NCBI RefSeq assembly: GCF_030499535.1
Contig: NZ_JASTLB010000004.1
Span: forward strand, 434,001 to 498,000
From: Streptomyces sp. TG1A-8
Lineage (GTDB): Bacteria > Actinomycetota > Actinomycetes > Streptomycetales > Streptomycetaceae
Length of the DNA: 64,000 nucleotides
Direction: 5' to 3'
In this document: positions 45,490-53,812 of the stretch, piece by piece
How the letters are laid out: the number at the start of each line of letters is the position of its first letter
How positions within the stretch are numbered: the first letter of the stretch is position 1
Made by a program: the position numbers and the translations under genes
Notes under the pieces: model-generated
The model's input: the letters and a program-made list of their open reading frames with translations, nothing else
What the model was told of the DNA's origin: nothing
The model's database searches: none

Positions 45490-45737
45490 GTCTCACGGCT
45501 TGGCCAACCATCCAGTCTCACGACCGTGGCCAAATCCTCGGGACAGCCACCGACGGCAAGCCCTAGACCTGCGGAGTCTCGCGAATGGCCGCCGCTTGGC
45601 CATCGTTCGTGAGATTTGGCCACGGTTCGTGAGACCCCACAACGGTGTAGGTTCTCAGCCTCGGCGTCATGCAGCGACGCGGTGACCTGGACGTTTTCAG
45701 GTTGTCTCACGTCGTGTCATCTGCCTGCTGTCTCAGC
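45490..45737. repeat. Iteron-like GTCTCACG cluster upstream of tpg
   Basis: GTCTCACG or a close variant occurs at 45490, 45515, 45576, 45704 and 45730, and inverted at 45608 and 45628. TGGCCA words accompany the central copies. GTCTCACGACCGTGGCCA and TGGCCACGGTTCGTGAGAC face each other. No gene fits the region 45307-45781, so it may be an origin, a Tap/Tpg binding region or a promoter control element. Confidence 0.55.
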
Positions 45738-45781
45738 GTCGTGTCATTTCCTCAAGTGCGTTCGAAACGGCCGACGTTTTC

Positions 45782-46360
45782 TCAGTCTTGGTCCGCGCCG
45801 TCTGCTGTGTGGGGAAGCAGGGGGAAGAGTCGGGTGATGAGGGCCACCGGTCGAGCGTCGTCGGGCCGGGCCAGGGGGCGTTGTTCGCGGTCTTGGTAGG
45901 GCGCCATGGCCCGTCGGATCACGTCCGCGACCCGGCTCATCTCTTCGGGTGTCAGGTAGGCGACGGCACTGAAGGCTTCGTCCTGACGCCATTCGGCCGG
46001 CGCCTCGTCTCGCTGGGTCAGCCATCGCTGCCAGCTCTCGTCCTCCAGCCCGCGGGCCAGGTCGCCGAACTGCTCCTCCATAGGTGCGCCAGCAGCGTGG
46101 GTCTGCTGCTTCAGACGCCAAGGACGTGCCCGGCCCCCGCTGTGGGGAGCCTCTTCGATGTGTCCGTGACGTGCGAGCTGCCGTAGGTGGAATGAGCAGA
46201 GGCCAGAGCTATAGCCCAGCCGGGAGGCGGCTTCGGTCGCCGTGACGGTGCCGACTTCAGCCAGTAGGTCCAGCAAAGCTGTGCGGACTTCGTGCTCGCG
46301 CAGTTCTTCGCTGTTGCCGGCTGTCCGGCCGCCCGGGCTGTTGACATCATCTTCAGTCAC
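45782..46360 (-). CDS. ArsR-family winged-helix regulator
   Basis: The start is taken as GTG 46360, within the operator, giving 192 aa. The winged helix includes ALLDLLAEVGTVTATEAASRL and SGLCSFHLRQLARHGHIEEAP, followed by a C-terminal region of about 100 residues with no known sensor motif. It diverges from the peptide deformylase gene, and two palindromes lie over its start, so it probably represses itself and possibly def. Confidence 0.8.
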   Translation of the reverse strand: MTEDDVNSPGGRTAGNSEELREHEVRTALLDLLAEVGTVTATEAASRLGYSSGLCSFHLRQLARHGHIEEAPHSGGRARPWRLKQQTHAAGAPMEEQFGDLARGLEDESWQRWLTQRDEAPAEWRQDEAFSAVAYLTPEEMSRVADVIRRAMAPYQDREQRPLARPDDARPVALITRLFPLLPHTADGADQD

Positions 46361-46386
46361 TTTGCAAAGTCTGCTACTTTGCAAAG
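46360..46386. promoter_or_regulatory. Double palindromic operator between arsR and def
   Basis: Two perfect copies of CTTTGCAAAG, at 46360-46369 and 46377-46386, have centres 17 bp apart and overlap the regulator start codon. The spacing would place two dimers on nearly opposite faces of the helix. Confidence 0.65.
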
Positions 46387-46473
46387 GACTTGGCAAGCCG
46401 CAGTCCTTGTTGAAGTCATCAGCTGCGGTGACCTCCGCGGCATCTGTGACGTGCGCAAAAAGGGGAGACAGCT

Positions 46474-47136
46474 ATGTCTGTTCGTCACGAGCGGTCCCGT
46501 CCCGTCGACCGGCGAGTCCGCGTGCAAGGCCGCCCGGTGGACACCTATCCGGCTCTGCCACCAGAGGCGGAACGCGGTTCGGTTCGCAGGGTCACGGTGG
46601 TGGGTGAGGCGGTACTGAGCCGTCCGTGCCGGGAGGTGACCGAGTTCGGCACTCCGGAGCTGTCGGCGTTAATCGACGACATGTTCCTGACCATGTATGT
46701 GGCCGACGGTGCCGGCCTGGCTGCCAACCAGGTAGATGTCGACCTGCGGCTGTTCGTGTATGACTGCCCGGACGACTATGGGATCCGGCATGTCGGTCAC
46801 ATCATCAACCCGGTTCTGGACCTGCCCGATCCGGGTAGCCGCCGGCTTGTTGACGACTTCGAGGGCTGCCTGTCCGTGCCCGGTGCGGGCATGGCGGTTC
46901 CCCGCACCGATCGTGCCATCGCTCGCGGGCTCGACAAGGACGGCAACCCCCTCGTCATTGAAGGAACGGGTTACTTCGCTCGGTGTCTGCAACACGAGAC
47001 CGACCACCTCTTCGGTCACACCTATCTCGACCGGCTCTCCAAGCGAGATCGCAAAGACGCGCTGCGGCAGATGGCAGACCGCCGTGAGGATGTCTTCGCT
47101 CAACGTGCTATCAAGGCCGCCAGTCTGGGGCGGTGA
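46474..47136 (+). CDS. def: Peptide deformylase
   Basis: The 220-aa protein carries the three deformylase motifs: GAGLAANQ, EGCLS and QHETDH (the metal site HExxH). AGGGGAG precedes ATG 46474. It removes the formyl group from nascent proteins. The 40-residue N-terminal extension before VTVVGEAVL is unusual. As an accessory copy under a dedicated ArsR-type regulator it could be a resistant duplicate against deformylase inhibitors such as actinonin, which is an inference. Confidence 0.9.
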   Translation: MSVRHERSRPVDRRVRVQGRPVDTYPALPPEAERGSVRRVTVVGEAVLSRPCREVTEFGTPELSALIDDMFLTMYVADGAGLAANQVDVDLRLFVYDCPDDYGIRHVGHIINPVLDLPDPGSRRLVDDFEGCLSVPGAGMAVPRTDRAIARGLDKDGNPLVIEGTGYFARCLQHETDHLFGHTYLDRLSKRDRKDALRQMADRREDVFAQRAIKAASLGR

Positions 47137-47640
47137 GAGCTCGGTGAACTCCTTCCTCGGAAGGGATCTTGTTGATCGCGGTAACCACTCGTTTGCCAAA
47201 GCTGGTCAGCTTCATGGCTCTGCCGCGCGTAGCTCGTTCCAGCAGGGGCTGTCCGAGGACTGCTTCAAGCTGGTTGATCTGGTTCACCAGCGTTGACCGA
47301 TTGATATTGAGGGCTCGCGCTGCCTCATGCATCGACGGGAAGGACGATGCGGCCGCGAAGTTTCGCATCCTCTGCCATGCGAAGGGACTGGTGAGGCCGC
47401 TTCGCAAGATAGCCGGGAGATAGGCGGCGAGTTCGGTTGTTCGGAGGGCGGCACGGTGACTTGCTCCTCCGCTGCGGCGGAGGGGATGTTGTGGACGCGG
47501 GCCCAGCGGGCCATGTTCGAGCGGCTCATGCCTTGCTCGCGGGCCAGGTCCGGCAGGGGCCGCCGGCGGATGACGTACTGCTCGAAGAGCCAGGACCGTT
47601 CGATGGTCACGCGGGACTGGCGGCCTTGGAAGCCGATGAT
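47111..47640 (-). pseudogene. C-terminal fragment of the Tn7-like HTH protein, frameshifted
   Basis: IERSWLFEQYVIRRRPLPDLAREQGMS..NMARWARVHN matches residues near the end of the split gene at 26129-30858. In the next frame a LysR-type helix-turn-helix follows (MHEAARALNINRSTLVNQINQLEAVLG...LLERATRGR). The upstream part of the gene is deleted, and the fragment abuts the right 120-bp end. This suggests a second, internally deleted Tn7-like element. Confidence 0.6.
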
Positions 47641-47644
47641 CGGG

Positions 47645-47764
47645 ACCCAGACCGTGGTCCGTACGACCAGACTGCCTACCGTCGAGAGCAGCCGCCTCAG
47701 TTCGGAGCCAAGTAGCCCGAAAGAGTGAACGCGCCGACCTGCCTGTCTCACGGGCGCTTCATAA
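47645..47764 (-). repeat. Tn7-like element end, right copy (inverted)
   Basis: About 90% identical to 21206-21325 in inverse orientation. Its outer tip CATAA lies 13 bp from broken tpg sequence, so something inserted into the C-terminal part of the second tpg. Confidence 0.75.
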
Positions 47765-47777
47765 GTGCAGCCAAGTG

Positions 47778-47915
47778 GCGCCGGCGTCCTGGGCGTCGAA
47801 CAGGCGGGCCGCGTGCTGCGGGGCCAGGGCGATGGTCAGATGGCGCACGCGGGCGTCGTCGCTGGTGCCGGGTGCGGCGGTGAAGCCGAAGCGGGCGCGG
47901 GTGTCGACCACTAGG
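47778..47915 (-). pseudogene. tpg: Second tpg copy, middle fragment
   Basis: VVDTRARFGFTAAPGTSDDA and ALAPQHAARLFDAQDAGA match the intact tpg almost exactly, then stop at the Tn7-like end. The remaining 45 or so C-terminal codons are absent. Confidence 0.88.
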
Positions 47916-48909
47916 TGTAGGAGGCCAGGACGTTGGTGACGCCGCCCGGTAGTCGTGCTGCGGGTGGTTGGTTTCCGAGCACGGTGTGCGGTCGGTGGTA
48001 GTTGTAGTGGACAATCCAGCGGCCCAGGAGATGGGTGCGTTGAGCTTCCGACGTCCACGTCCGGGCATAGAGGAACTCTTCGGCCAGAATGCGGTTGTAT
48101 CGCTCGACTTTGCCGTTGTGGCGTGGGGTGTAGGGCGCGATGCGCTGGTGCCTGGCGCCGAGGAGGGCCCGGGTGAAGCTCTCGGCTCGATAGCAGGCGC
48201 CGTTGTCTGTCACGATCCGTTCGATGCGTGTGATCCCGTGGGCGGCCAGCCAGGCGCGGGCACGATGGAGGAAGGCGATCGCGGTGATGGCCTTCTCGTC
48301 AGGCAGTGCTTCGGTGTAGGCGAGACGGCTGTACCCGTCTATGGCCGAGTGCAGATAGACGTAGCCACCGCGCTCAGTCTTCTTTCTCCGGTTGACGGCT
48401 TTGGCCTGGTCACTGCCGCGTCCGTGTGCGCGCCAGCCTCCGCCGTCAGGGATACGGCCCACCTTCTTCACATCGACGTGGATCATGTGGCCGGGCCGTC
48501 GGGCATGGATCTTCCGCGGCTGGCGGTTGGACTCGCCATTGGGGTCGATGAACCGGCGCCGGTTGATGCCGATCTCAGCCAAGTGCCTGTTCACGGTCCT
48601 TCGACTGATTGGTGTTCCGGCCTGGGCCAGCTCGAAGGCGATCCTGGCAGCGGACCACTTGTGGGTCCGGCGCAGCTCTTCTATGAGTGCGAGGACTTCG
48701 GACGGTGTCGCGGTCGGCTGGTGGTGGGGCGTGGACGAGCGGTTTTCCAGCCCGAGTTCGCCGTGGCTCCGGTATCGATTGACCCACTTCGAAGCGCACG
48801 CCCGGGACACCCCCATCTCGGCTGCGACATGCGCAATCGGTCTCGTCCGGCAACGCTCGACCAGTCGACGGCGTCCCTCGACGGTGAGGGGCGCGTTCCG
48901 GTGCGTCAT
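47911..48909 (-). CDS. IS481-family transposase
   Basis: The 332-aa protein has an N-terminal HTH (MGVSRACASKWVNRYRSHG) and a DDE rve core. Asp is in MIHVDVKKVGRI, Asp in IVTDNGACYRA and Glu in RHNGKVERYNRILAEE, with YNYHRPHTVLGNQPP at the C-terminus. The final TAG (47911-47913) lies in the ACTAGG target repeat, so the stop is supplied by the insertion site. ATG 48909 overlaps the TPR gene stop (ATGA), coupling transposase translation to the passenger. Confidence 0.92.
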   Translation of the reverse strand: MTHRNAPLTVEGRRRLVERCRTRPIAHVAAEMGVSRACASKWVNRYRSHGELGLENRSSTPHHQPTATPSEVLALIEELRRTHKWSAARIAFELAQAGTPISRRTVNRHLAEIGINRRRFIDPNGESNRQPRKIHARRPGHMIHVDVKKVGRIPDGGGWRAHGRGSDQAKAVNRRKKTERGGYVYLHSAIDGYSRLAYTEALPDEKAITAIAFLHRARAWLAAHGITRIERIVTDNGACYRAESFTRALLGARHQRIAPYTPRHNGKVERYNRILAEEFLYARTWTSEAQRTHLLGRWIVHYNYHRPHTVLGNQPPAARLPGGVTNVLASYT

Positions 48910-49415
48910 GCAGTGGGGCCAGGCGCGGAGGGCCGCTTGGTGGTGTCCCGCCGGGAGATGGCCTCTGCCACCTCATCAAGGGCGGTGCGCAGGAAGGCAC
49001 CATATGCGTCCTGACGGAGGTTGGGGGCGTGCTCTTTGGCCGCGTTGATGTGCTCGGTGGCCGCATCGAAGGACCCGAGTCGGCGGTAGTTGTCGGCCAG
49101 GTTGAGGTGGAGGGAGGGGTAGAACCCGGCGATGTGGAGGCTGGCGTGGTGCTCCTGGACGCGCTGCTCGGTCACGGCGTCGGCAGCGTCCAGGGCCCGG
49201 ACGTCCCAGGCGAGGGCCTGGGCAGGATCTTCGTAGAGATCTGCCAGGTAGTGGGCGAGTGAGCAACGGTGCAGCGGGTCGCCGGTGACGCCGATCGCCG
49301 ACCACAAGTTCAGGAGCTTCTGGCGGGCGGAAAGAGTGTTGCCCGTTCGGCCTTCGGTAACGGCCTGGCCGATGGCTTGCATGGTCGGGTCGGGACTGGC
49401 GGGTGCGGTAGGCAT
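48906..49415 (-). CDS. TPR-type helical protein (transposon passenger)
   Basis: The 169-aa helical protein has repeat-like segments: DPLHRCSLAHYLADLYEDPAQALAW, HASLHIAGFYPSLHLNLADNYRRLGSFDAATEHINAAKEH. The latter fits a tetratricopeptide motif. It begins just after the MerR-clamp gene and overlaps the transposase gene, so the three are probably co-transcribed. No enzymatic motif. A role as adaptor for the MerR-clamp protein or transposase is speculative. Confidence 0.7.
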   Translation of the reverse strand: MPTAPASPDPTMQAIGQAVTEGRTGNTLSARQKLLNLWSAIGVTGDPLHRCSLAHYLADLYEDPAQALAWDVRALDAADAVTEQRVQEHHASLHIAGFYPSLHLNLADNYRRLGSFDAATEHINAAKEHAPNLRQDAYGAFLRTALDEVAEAISRRDTTKRPSAPGPTA

Positions 49416-49437
49416 GACGTGTTCCTCGTTGTCGTTC

Positions 49438-50532
49438 TCAGGCTGAGTGGTCGAACTTGACGGGCATGGCCAGGGTGGTGAGATCGCCGCGGTCGGCAGA
49501 GCGGATCGTGACGGGCCCGTCGTGTCCCCTCAGGTCGAGCATCACGTCGGGACCGATGGCTGTGCTCACGGCGGGATAGAGCGTGGTCATCTCAAACCGG
49601 ATCTGCAGAGCCCCGCCCGTCACGGTGGCGGGGAGCTGAACACCGGGGTCCTCGGCGTCCGGGGGCCGGACGTTCACTCCGTGATCGGAGACGTGCAGCG
49701 CGACGCGTTCGCCGGGGTGTTCTTCCAGGGCGCGCAGCAGAAGATCCTTCGAGACCGTCGCGCGGGAGCTGATCTCGCCCAGGGAGGCGAGCATCAACCG
49801 GTGATCGGGGAAGTCCTCGGACAGCAACCGGCAGTGCCGGTCCTCCCGCTCGGGCATGCGCAGCCAGATCCCGTGCGGCACCGCTTCGATGCGGACCAGC
49901 GCACTGCGCCGGACCGTGGCGACAGCGGCCCGCAGGTCGTCGCCGTCGATCGTGCCGACCCACGTCTGCTCCGCCGGCCGCGCCGGCACCAGGGTCCGGG
50001 TGGAGAGCCGGTACCGGTCGGTCGCCGTCAGGGCGATCGCCTCATGACTTGCCTCAATGTGCAAGCCGGCGAGCACCGCCATCCCCGGCTCGTGCGCGGT
50101 CGCGGTCAGGACCTGCTCTACCGCATCCGCAAGCACGGGCCCCTTCAGCATGGCGATCAACAGACCGGGCACGTTGCCGCCGAGCGCGGACTTGATGACA
50201 GCAGCCTTCTGCCGTGCCGTCGCCGCATCGTCGACGATCTTGGCAACATGCTCGTCGAGCAGCCGCGCGGCCTCGTCGGCCCCGGCGTCGAGGACCGCCT
50301 CGACCGCAGCGAGGGGCATGGCGATCTCGCGGAGCTGACGCAGCGCGGTCGCCCGTGCCACCTGGTCAGCGCCGTAGTAGCGGTAGCCCGAGACCGAGTC
50401 TACTTCGGCAGGGGGCAGCAGCCCGGAGTCGGCGTAGAACCGCAACGCGCTGGAGGTCAGACCACTGCGCTGGGCAAAGACCCCGATTGGCATCAGCTCA
50501 GAAATTGGCACCTCGCCATCATTGAGCTTCAT
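49438..50532 (-). CDS. MerR HTH fused to DNA polymerase III beta-clamp-like domains
   Basis: Residues 14-120 of 364 form a MerR-type winged helix and helical linker (PIGVFAQRSGLTSSALRFYADSGLL, SGYRYYGADQVARATALRQLREI). From about 150 the sequence resembles two domains of the DnaN sliding clamp (LHIEASHEAIALTATDRYRLS, ALHVSDHGVNVRP, and TTLYPAVSTAIGPDVMLDLRG with a C-terminal TLAMPVK). Homologous 'beta subunit family' proteins with MerR domains occur in actinobacteria, with unknown function. Having it within an IS481 unit suggests a link to replication-coupled transposition or plasmid control. ATG at residue 14 is another possible start. Confidence 0.75.
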   Translation of the reverse strand: MKLNDGEVPISELMPIGVFAQRSGLTSSALRFYADSGLLPPAEVDSVSGYRYYGADQVARATALRQLREIAMPLAAVEAVLDAGADEAARLLDEHVAKIVDDAATARQKAAVIKSALGGNVPGLLIAMLKGPVLADAVEQVLTATAHEPGMAVLAGLHIEASHEAIALTATDRYRLSTRTLVPARPAEQTWVGTIDGDDLRAAVATVRRSALVRIEAVPHGIWLRMPEREDRHCRLLSEDFPDHRLMLASLGEISSRATVSKDLLLRALEEHPGERVALHVSDHGVNVRPPDAEDPGVQLPATVTGGALQIRFEMTTLYPAVSTAIGPDVMLDLRGHDGPVTIRSADRGDLTTLAMPVKFDHSA

Positions 50533-50587
50533 CCAACTCGAAGGTCAACATCGACGTGGGGCGTCACCAACGTCATGGCCAGCAACA

Positions 50588-50880
50588 ACTAGGCCGGTAC
50601 TGGTGGCCGCCTGGCGCCGGGCTTGTTCGCGGATGCGGGGTTGCCAGCGGGCGCGGACAGCGTCGGCCAGTCGCGCGGCGAGGTCGGCGCGGGGCCGGCG
50701 GATCTGGTCCTTCACATAGCGCTCGACGGTGCGCTGGGAGACGCCGAGTGCGTCGGCGACCGCGCGGGTGGTCTTGAGCTGCTTGACCAGGTAACGCATC
50801 TACGCGCCGGCCGACTTGGGGATGGGGCGGGTGAACGCCTTGTGTACGGCGCGGTCCAGGCCGTCGGAGACGGAAGCCAT
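50588..50880 (-). pseudogene. tpg: Second tpg copy, N-terminal fragment with nonsense codon
   Basis: From ATG 50880 it reads GLDRAVHKAFTRPIPKSAGA, then TAG where the intact tpg has a Gln codon, then continues MRYLVKQ and GVSQRTVERYVKDQIRRP to the ACTAGG target repeat. With 47778-47915 it was once contiguous. It is dead by nonsense mutation, IS481 insertion and loss of its 3' end. Confidence 0.9.
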
Positions 50881-50920
50881 CGGGGGCGGTCCTTCAAGAT
50901 CGGCTATACGGGGCTGTAAG

Positions 50921-51093
50921 GGCCGATCACCCGGCCCGGCGGGGGAATTTGACGCCGGACCCGGTGATCGGCCGTGAGAGGGGCGCTCAGGGGCGTGTGC
51001 GGGTGTAGGATTTCGCGCTTCACTGCATACGCCGAGGCTGTGACCTGCGTCTTCTTGCGGTGTCTCACGGTGCTTCATCTGCTGCTGTCTCAG
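50921..51093. promoter_or_regulatory. Upstream region of the dead tpg: palindrome and GTCTCACG motifs
   Basis: A palindrome at 50921-50973 corresponds to that of the intact tpg. GTCTCACG at 51062-51069 and GTCTCAG at 51087-51093 match the outermost motifs of the 45.5-45.7 kb cluster. Only one of its units is left here. Confidence 0.6.
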
Positions 51094-51100
51094 CTCCTAG

Positions 51101-52551
51101 TACTCCAGTCTGGTTTCGCGATCTTGTCGCGGACCCGGCTGGGAACGGGTACGGCCACCGCGTGATCATCGGGGTTGTGTGGACTCCTGAAGATCGTGCG
51201 GTGGCCGCGGGCCATAGCGTAGACCCTGCCCGCTGGTGGGCGATGTTCGACCAGGTCATGGCCCGGATCGCGGGCCGCTTCGGACGAGTTGAGCCGCGGG
51301 CCGCGGCCCGTGCCTACCTGCTCGGGCTGCTGTCGAACGTCGAGCGCAAGAACTGCTGGCAGCTGGCCGAACAGGCCGGCCACAGCCGACCCGGGCCGAT
51401 GCAGCGCCTGCTGCGCTACGCCCGCTGGGACGCCGATGCGGTCCGCGACGACCTGCGCGCGTACACCGCCGAACACCTTGGCGCCGACGGCGCCGTTCTC
51501 GTCGTCGACGAGACCGGCTTTCTGAAGAAGGGCCGGGCCTCGGCCGGTGTGCAGCGGCAGTACACCGGCACCGCGGGACGCATTGAAAACTCCCAGGTCG
51601 GCGTGTTCCTCGCCCTGGCCACCCGCCGTGGACGGGCCCTGATCGACCGTCGGCTCTACCTGCCCGAGCAGTCCTGGTGCTCCGATCCCGAACGCCGTCA
51701 CGCGGCCGGGATCCCCAAGGACACCCAGTTCACGACCAAGCCCCGCCTGGCCGGGGAGATGATCGCCGCCGCGCTGGACGCCGGGATCACCGCGTCCTGG
51801 GTGACCGGCGACGAAGCCTACGGCCAGGACCCCCAGCTCCGCGCCGCCCTTGAGGCGCGCGGCACCGGCTACGTGCTGGCCGTCGCTTGCTCGATGCGGG
51901 TGAGAATCAACCACGGCCGCACCGCCGTCCGCGCGGACACCGTCGCCGGCCGCCTGCCCGCCACGGCCTGGCAGCGCCACAGCGCCAGAAACGGTGCGAA
52001 AAGCCCGCGGTACTACGACTGGGCCTGGATCCACATCGGCACCGACTGCCACCGTCACCTGCTCATCCGACGTAACCGGACTACCGGTGAACTCGCCTTC
52101 TCCCTGTGCTGGTCACCCACAAAGGTGGCCCTGTCCGAACTGGTCCGCGTCGCCGGCATCCGCTGGAGCGTCGAGGAGTGCTTCCAGGCCGCCAAGGGTC
52201 AGGTCGGACTCGGCCACTACCAGGTGAGGCACTGGACCTCCTGGCACCGGCACATCACGCTCGCCATGCTCGCTCTGGCCTTCCTGACCGCCCTCGCCGC
52301 CGGCGCAGCGCCGCCGAAGCGGACCGCCGATCCGCACCAGCTCGCCCGCAGCAGCGACCCCATTGCGTTGACCGTTCCGGAGATCCGCCGCCTCTTCGGC
52401 GCCCTCCTCAACCCACTGGCCGTGCCGGCGGCCAGGCTGCTGCACTGGTCCGCCTGGCGCAGACGCCACCAGGCAACAGCCCGACGCAGTCACTACCGAC
52501 GACGATCCGCCGACGAATCCGCTGGGTAGATCACGAAACCGTACTGGAGTA
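51101..52551 (+). mobile_element. IS701-B copy 2
   Basis: 1,451 bp, flanked by CTAG at 51097-51100 and 52552-52555, a clean 4-bp target duplication. Nearly identical to the inverse copy at 33458-34908. Confidence 0.93.
51162..52529 (+). CDS. IS701-family transposase (IS701-B copy 2)
   Basis: 455 aa from GTG 51162, the same protein as copy 1 apart from an Asp and a Pro near the C-terminus (TADPHQLARS, LAVPAARLL). All DDE motifs and the full C-terminal domain are in one frame, so it should be active. Confidence 0.92.
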   Translation: MIIGVVWTPEDRAVAAGHSVDPARWWAMFDQVMARIAGRFGRVEPRAAARAYLLGLLSNVERKNCWQLAEQAGHSRPGPMQRLLRYARWDADAVRDDLRAYTAEHLGADGAVLVVDETGFLKKGRASAGVQRQYTGTAGRIENSQVGVFLALATRRGRALIDRRLYLPEQSWCSDPERRHAAGIPKDTQFTTKPRLAGEMIAAALDAGITASWVTGDEAYGQDPQLRAALEARGTGYVLAVACSMRVRINHGRTAVRADTVAGRLPATAWQRHSARNGAKSPRYYDWAWIHIGTDCHRHLLIRRNRTTGELAFSLCWSPTKVALSELVRVAGIRWSVEECFQAAKGQVGLGHYQVRHWTSWHRHITLAMLALAFLTALAAGAAPPKRTADPHQLARSSDPIALTVPEIRRLFGALLNPLAVPAARLLHWSAWRRRHQATARRSHYRRRSADESAG

Positions 52552-52555
52552 CTAG

Positions 52556-53149
52556 ATCCGTTCATTTATGCAGGTCACGAGCACATGCGGGTCACGCGGC
52601 GCCCTAATCCCAGGACTCACAGGCCCGCCATCTCAGTAGCCGTTCGCGACACCAGCGCACCCCAGGGGCTCGGTCTTTCTGCAGAGCTCGCGGGCTCGTG
52701 GAGTGAAACGAGAGGTCGGCCCTGGGGCGGGCTCGCGCCGTGACGGTCAACGTCCTGCCGGCCGCCGCGAGTTTCGCGATGATCACCGAGACACTGGGCT
52801 GTGCCGCTCTTGACAGAGGCCTCGAAGGGCCCGGGGAAACGGAGGCATCAGCCCGGTGCCCGCGTCATCACCGCGAAGTACGGGCGATGGCGGGTTCCGT
52901 GGCGGTGGCGAAGGCGCCGGGCCTCGCCGCTCTAACGGGAGGCCTCTCGGGCCGGGCTGACTTCAGGCGTTGCCCGACGCCCACGTCACCGTCACGGAAC
53001 TCACCGGGGTGGACAGGGGCGCCAGTCTCAGAGCGGGTCTCAAGGACCGTGAGGGCCGAAGGCGTTCCGCCGTCCGTCGTAAGCCACCCGCTGGCCCCTT
53101 GCGGGGGCCGGACCGAGCCGCCTACACCCTGGATTAGGACCGTCTCTAA
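52556..53149. other. Non-coding or unrecognised stretch
   Basis: About 590 bases with no reading frame I can support and no obvious repeat. It lies between IS701-B and the Pycsar-type gene and may include the promoter of that gene. Confidence 0.4.
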
Positions 53150-53611
53150 ATGACTACCTCGGCCACTGACCAGAGCACGGGCAAGAACCTCGATGACGCC
53201 TGCGCCGCGGTCGCCAGTGAGATCGCCCGCACGGACGGCAAGGCATCCTTACTGCTCGCCTTCATCGGTGCTGTCCTGGTCGGCCTGGCCTCCCTCGCCG
53301 GCCGCCACCTGCCCGCCCCGGCCTACGCGGCCGGCGCCCTCGCTGTCGCCGCCCTCACTGCCGCTGCCGTGCTGCTGCTCCTGGTCGTCCGGCCCCACCT
53401 CGGCGGCCACGACCGCGCCAGCTTCCCCTACTGGGCACAACTCACCGAGGCAGAAATCAGCGCATGCATGACCGGCGACACCCGCGCCGCCCGCATCCAC
53501 GCCCTGTCTACCATCGCCGTCGCCAAGTTCCGCCAGTTGCGCCGCGCGGTGGACTGCACCCTGACCGCGCTCGGCTTCCTCGTCCTGGCCACGCTCAGCG
53601 CCCTGCTGTAG
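53150..53611 (+). CDS. Pycsar-type membrane effector (PycTM-like), orphan
   Basis: The 153-aa protein has an N-terminal helix NLDDACAAVASEIARTDGKA, then two membrane segments (LLLAFIGAVLVGLASLAG and YAAGALAVAALTAAAVLLLLVV). A cytoplasmic part with ARIHALSTIAVAKFRQLRRAVD is followed by a last membrane helix (LTALGFLVLATLSALL). This is the layout of the PycTM effectors of Pycsar anti-phage systems, where a cyclic nucleotide triggers membrane damage. No pyrimidine cyclase is nearby. Either it is an orphan or its partner lies elsewhere. It sits beside parAB and the CRISPR locus. Confidence 0.7.
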   Translation: MTTSATDQSTGKNLDDACAAVASEIARTDGKASLLLAFIGAVLVGLASLAGRHLPAPAYAAGALAVAALTAAAVLLLLVVRPHLGGHDRASFPYWAQLTEAEISACMTGDTRAARIHALSTIAVAKFRQLRRAVDCTLTALGFLVLATLSALL

Positions 53612-53812
53612 GCCGGGCCCCGGGACGGTCGGCGCATCGGCTCATGGGACAACCGCCCCGGGCACTGGACGCCCCCGTCACGAGGCGCCAGCACTTCCAG
53701 CATGCCTGACCACCCCAATGCCGCCGCCCGGCTTCGCGTATTGCGTGGTAGCAAGCTGACTGCGGCGGGTTGCATCCAGGCGGCGAGGGCTGTTTTTTGT
53801 GCTCCAAGGAAG

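Larger units (their letters stand above)
47916..50587 (-). mobile_element. IS481-family transposon with two passenger genes
   Basis: The ends run TGT..GGCCA.GACGTTGGTGACG (47916 on) and the inverse (to 50587). They are flanked by the direct repeat ACTAGG at 47910-47915 and 50588-50593. The 2,672-bp unit holds the transposase, a TPR gene and a MerR-clamp fusion, all leftward. It interrupts the second tpg. Confidence 0.85.

Noticed and set aside
45412..45781. Telomere end of the replicon
   Set aside because: Palindromes and iterons are suggestive, but coding DNA continues on both sides, so this is not a terminus in the present sequence.
51162..52555. Frameshift in IS701-B like that of IS701-A
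   Set aside because: Its transposase is continuous to the family C-terminus; the alternative frame ending at TACTAG is a shadow.
52740..53153. 137-codon rightward frame before the Pycsar-type gene
   Set aside because: Composition is not protein-like, no Shine-Dalgarno and no recognisable motif; left as non-coding.
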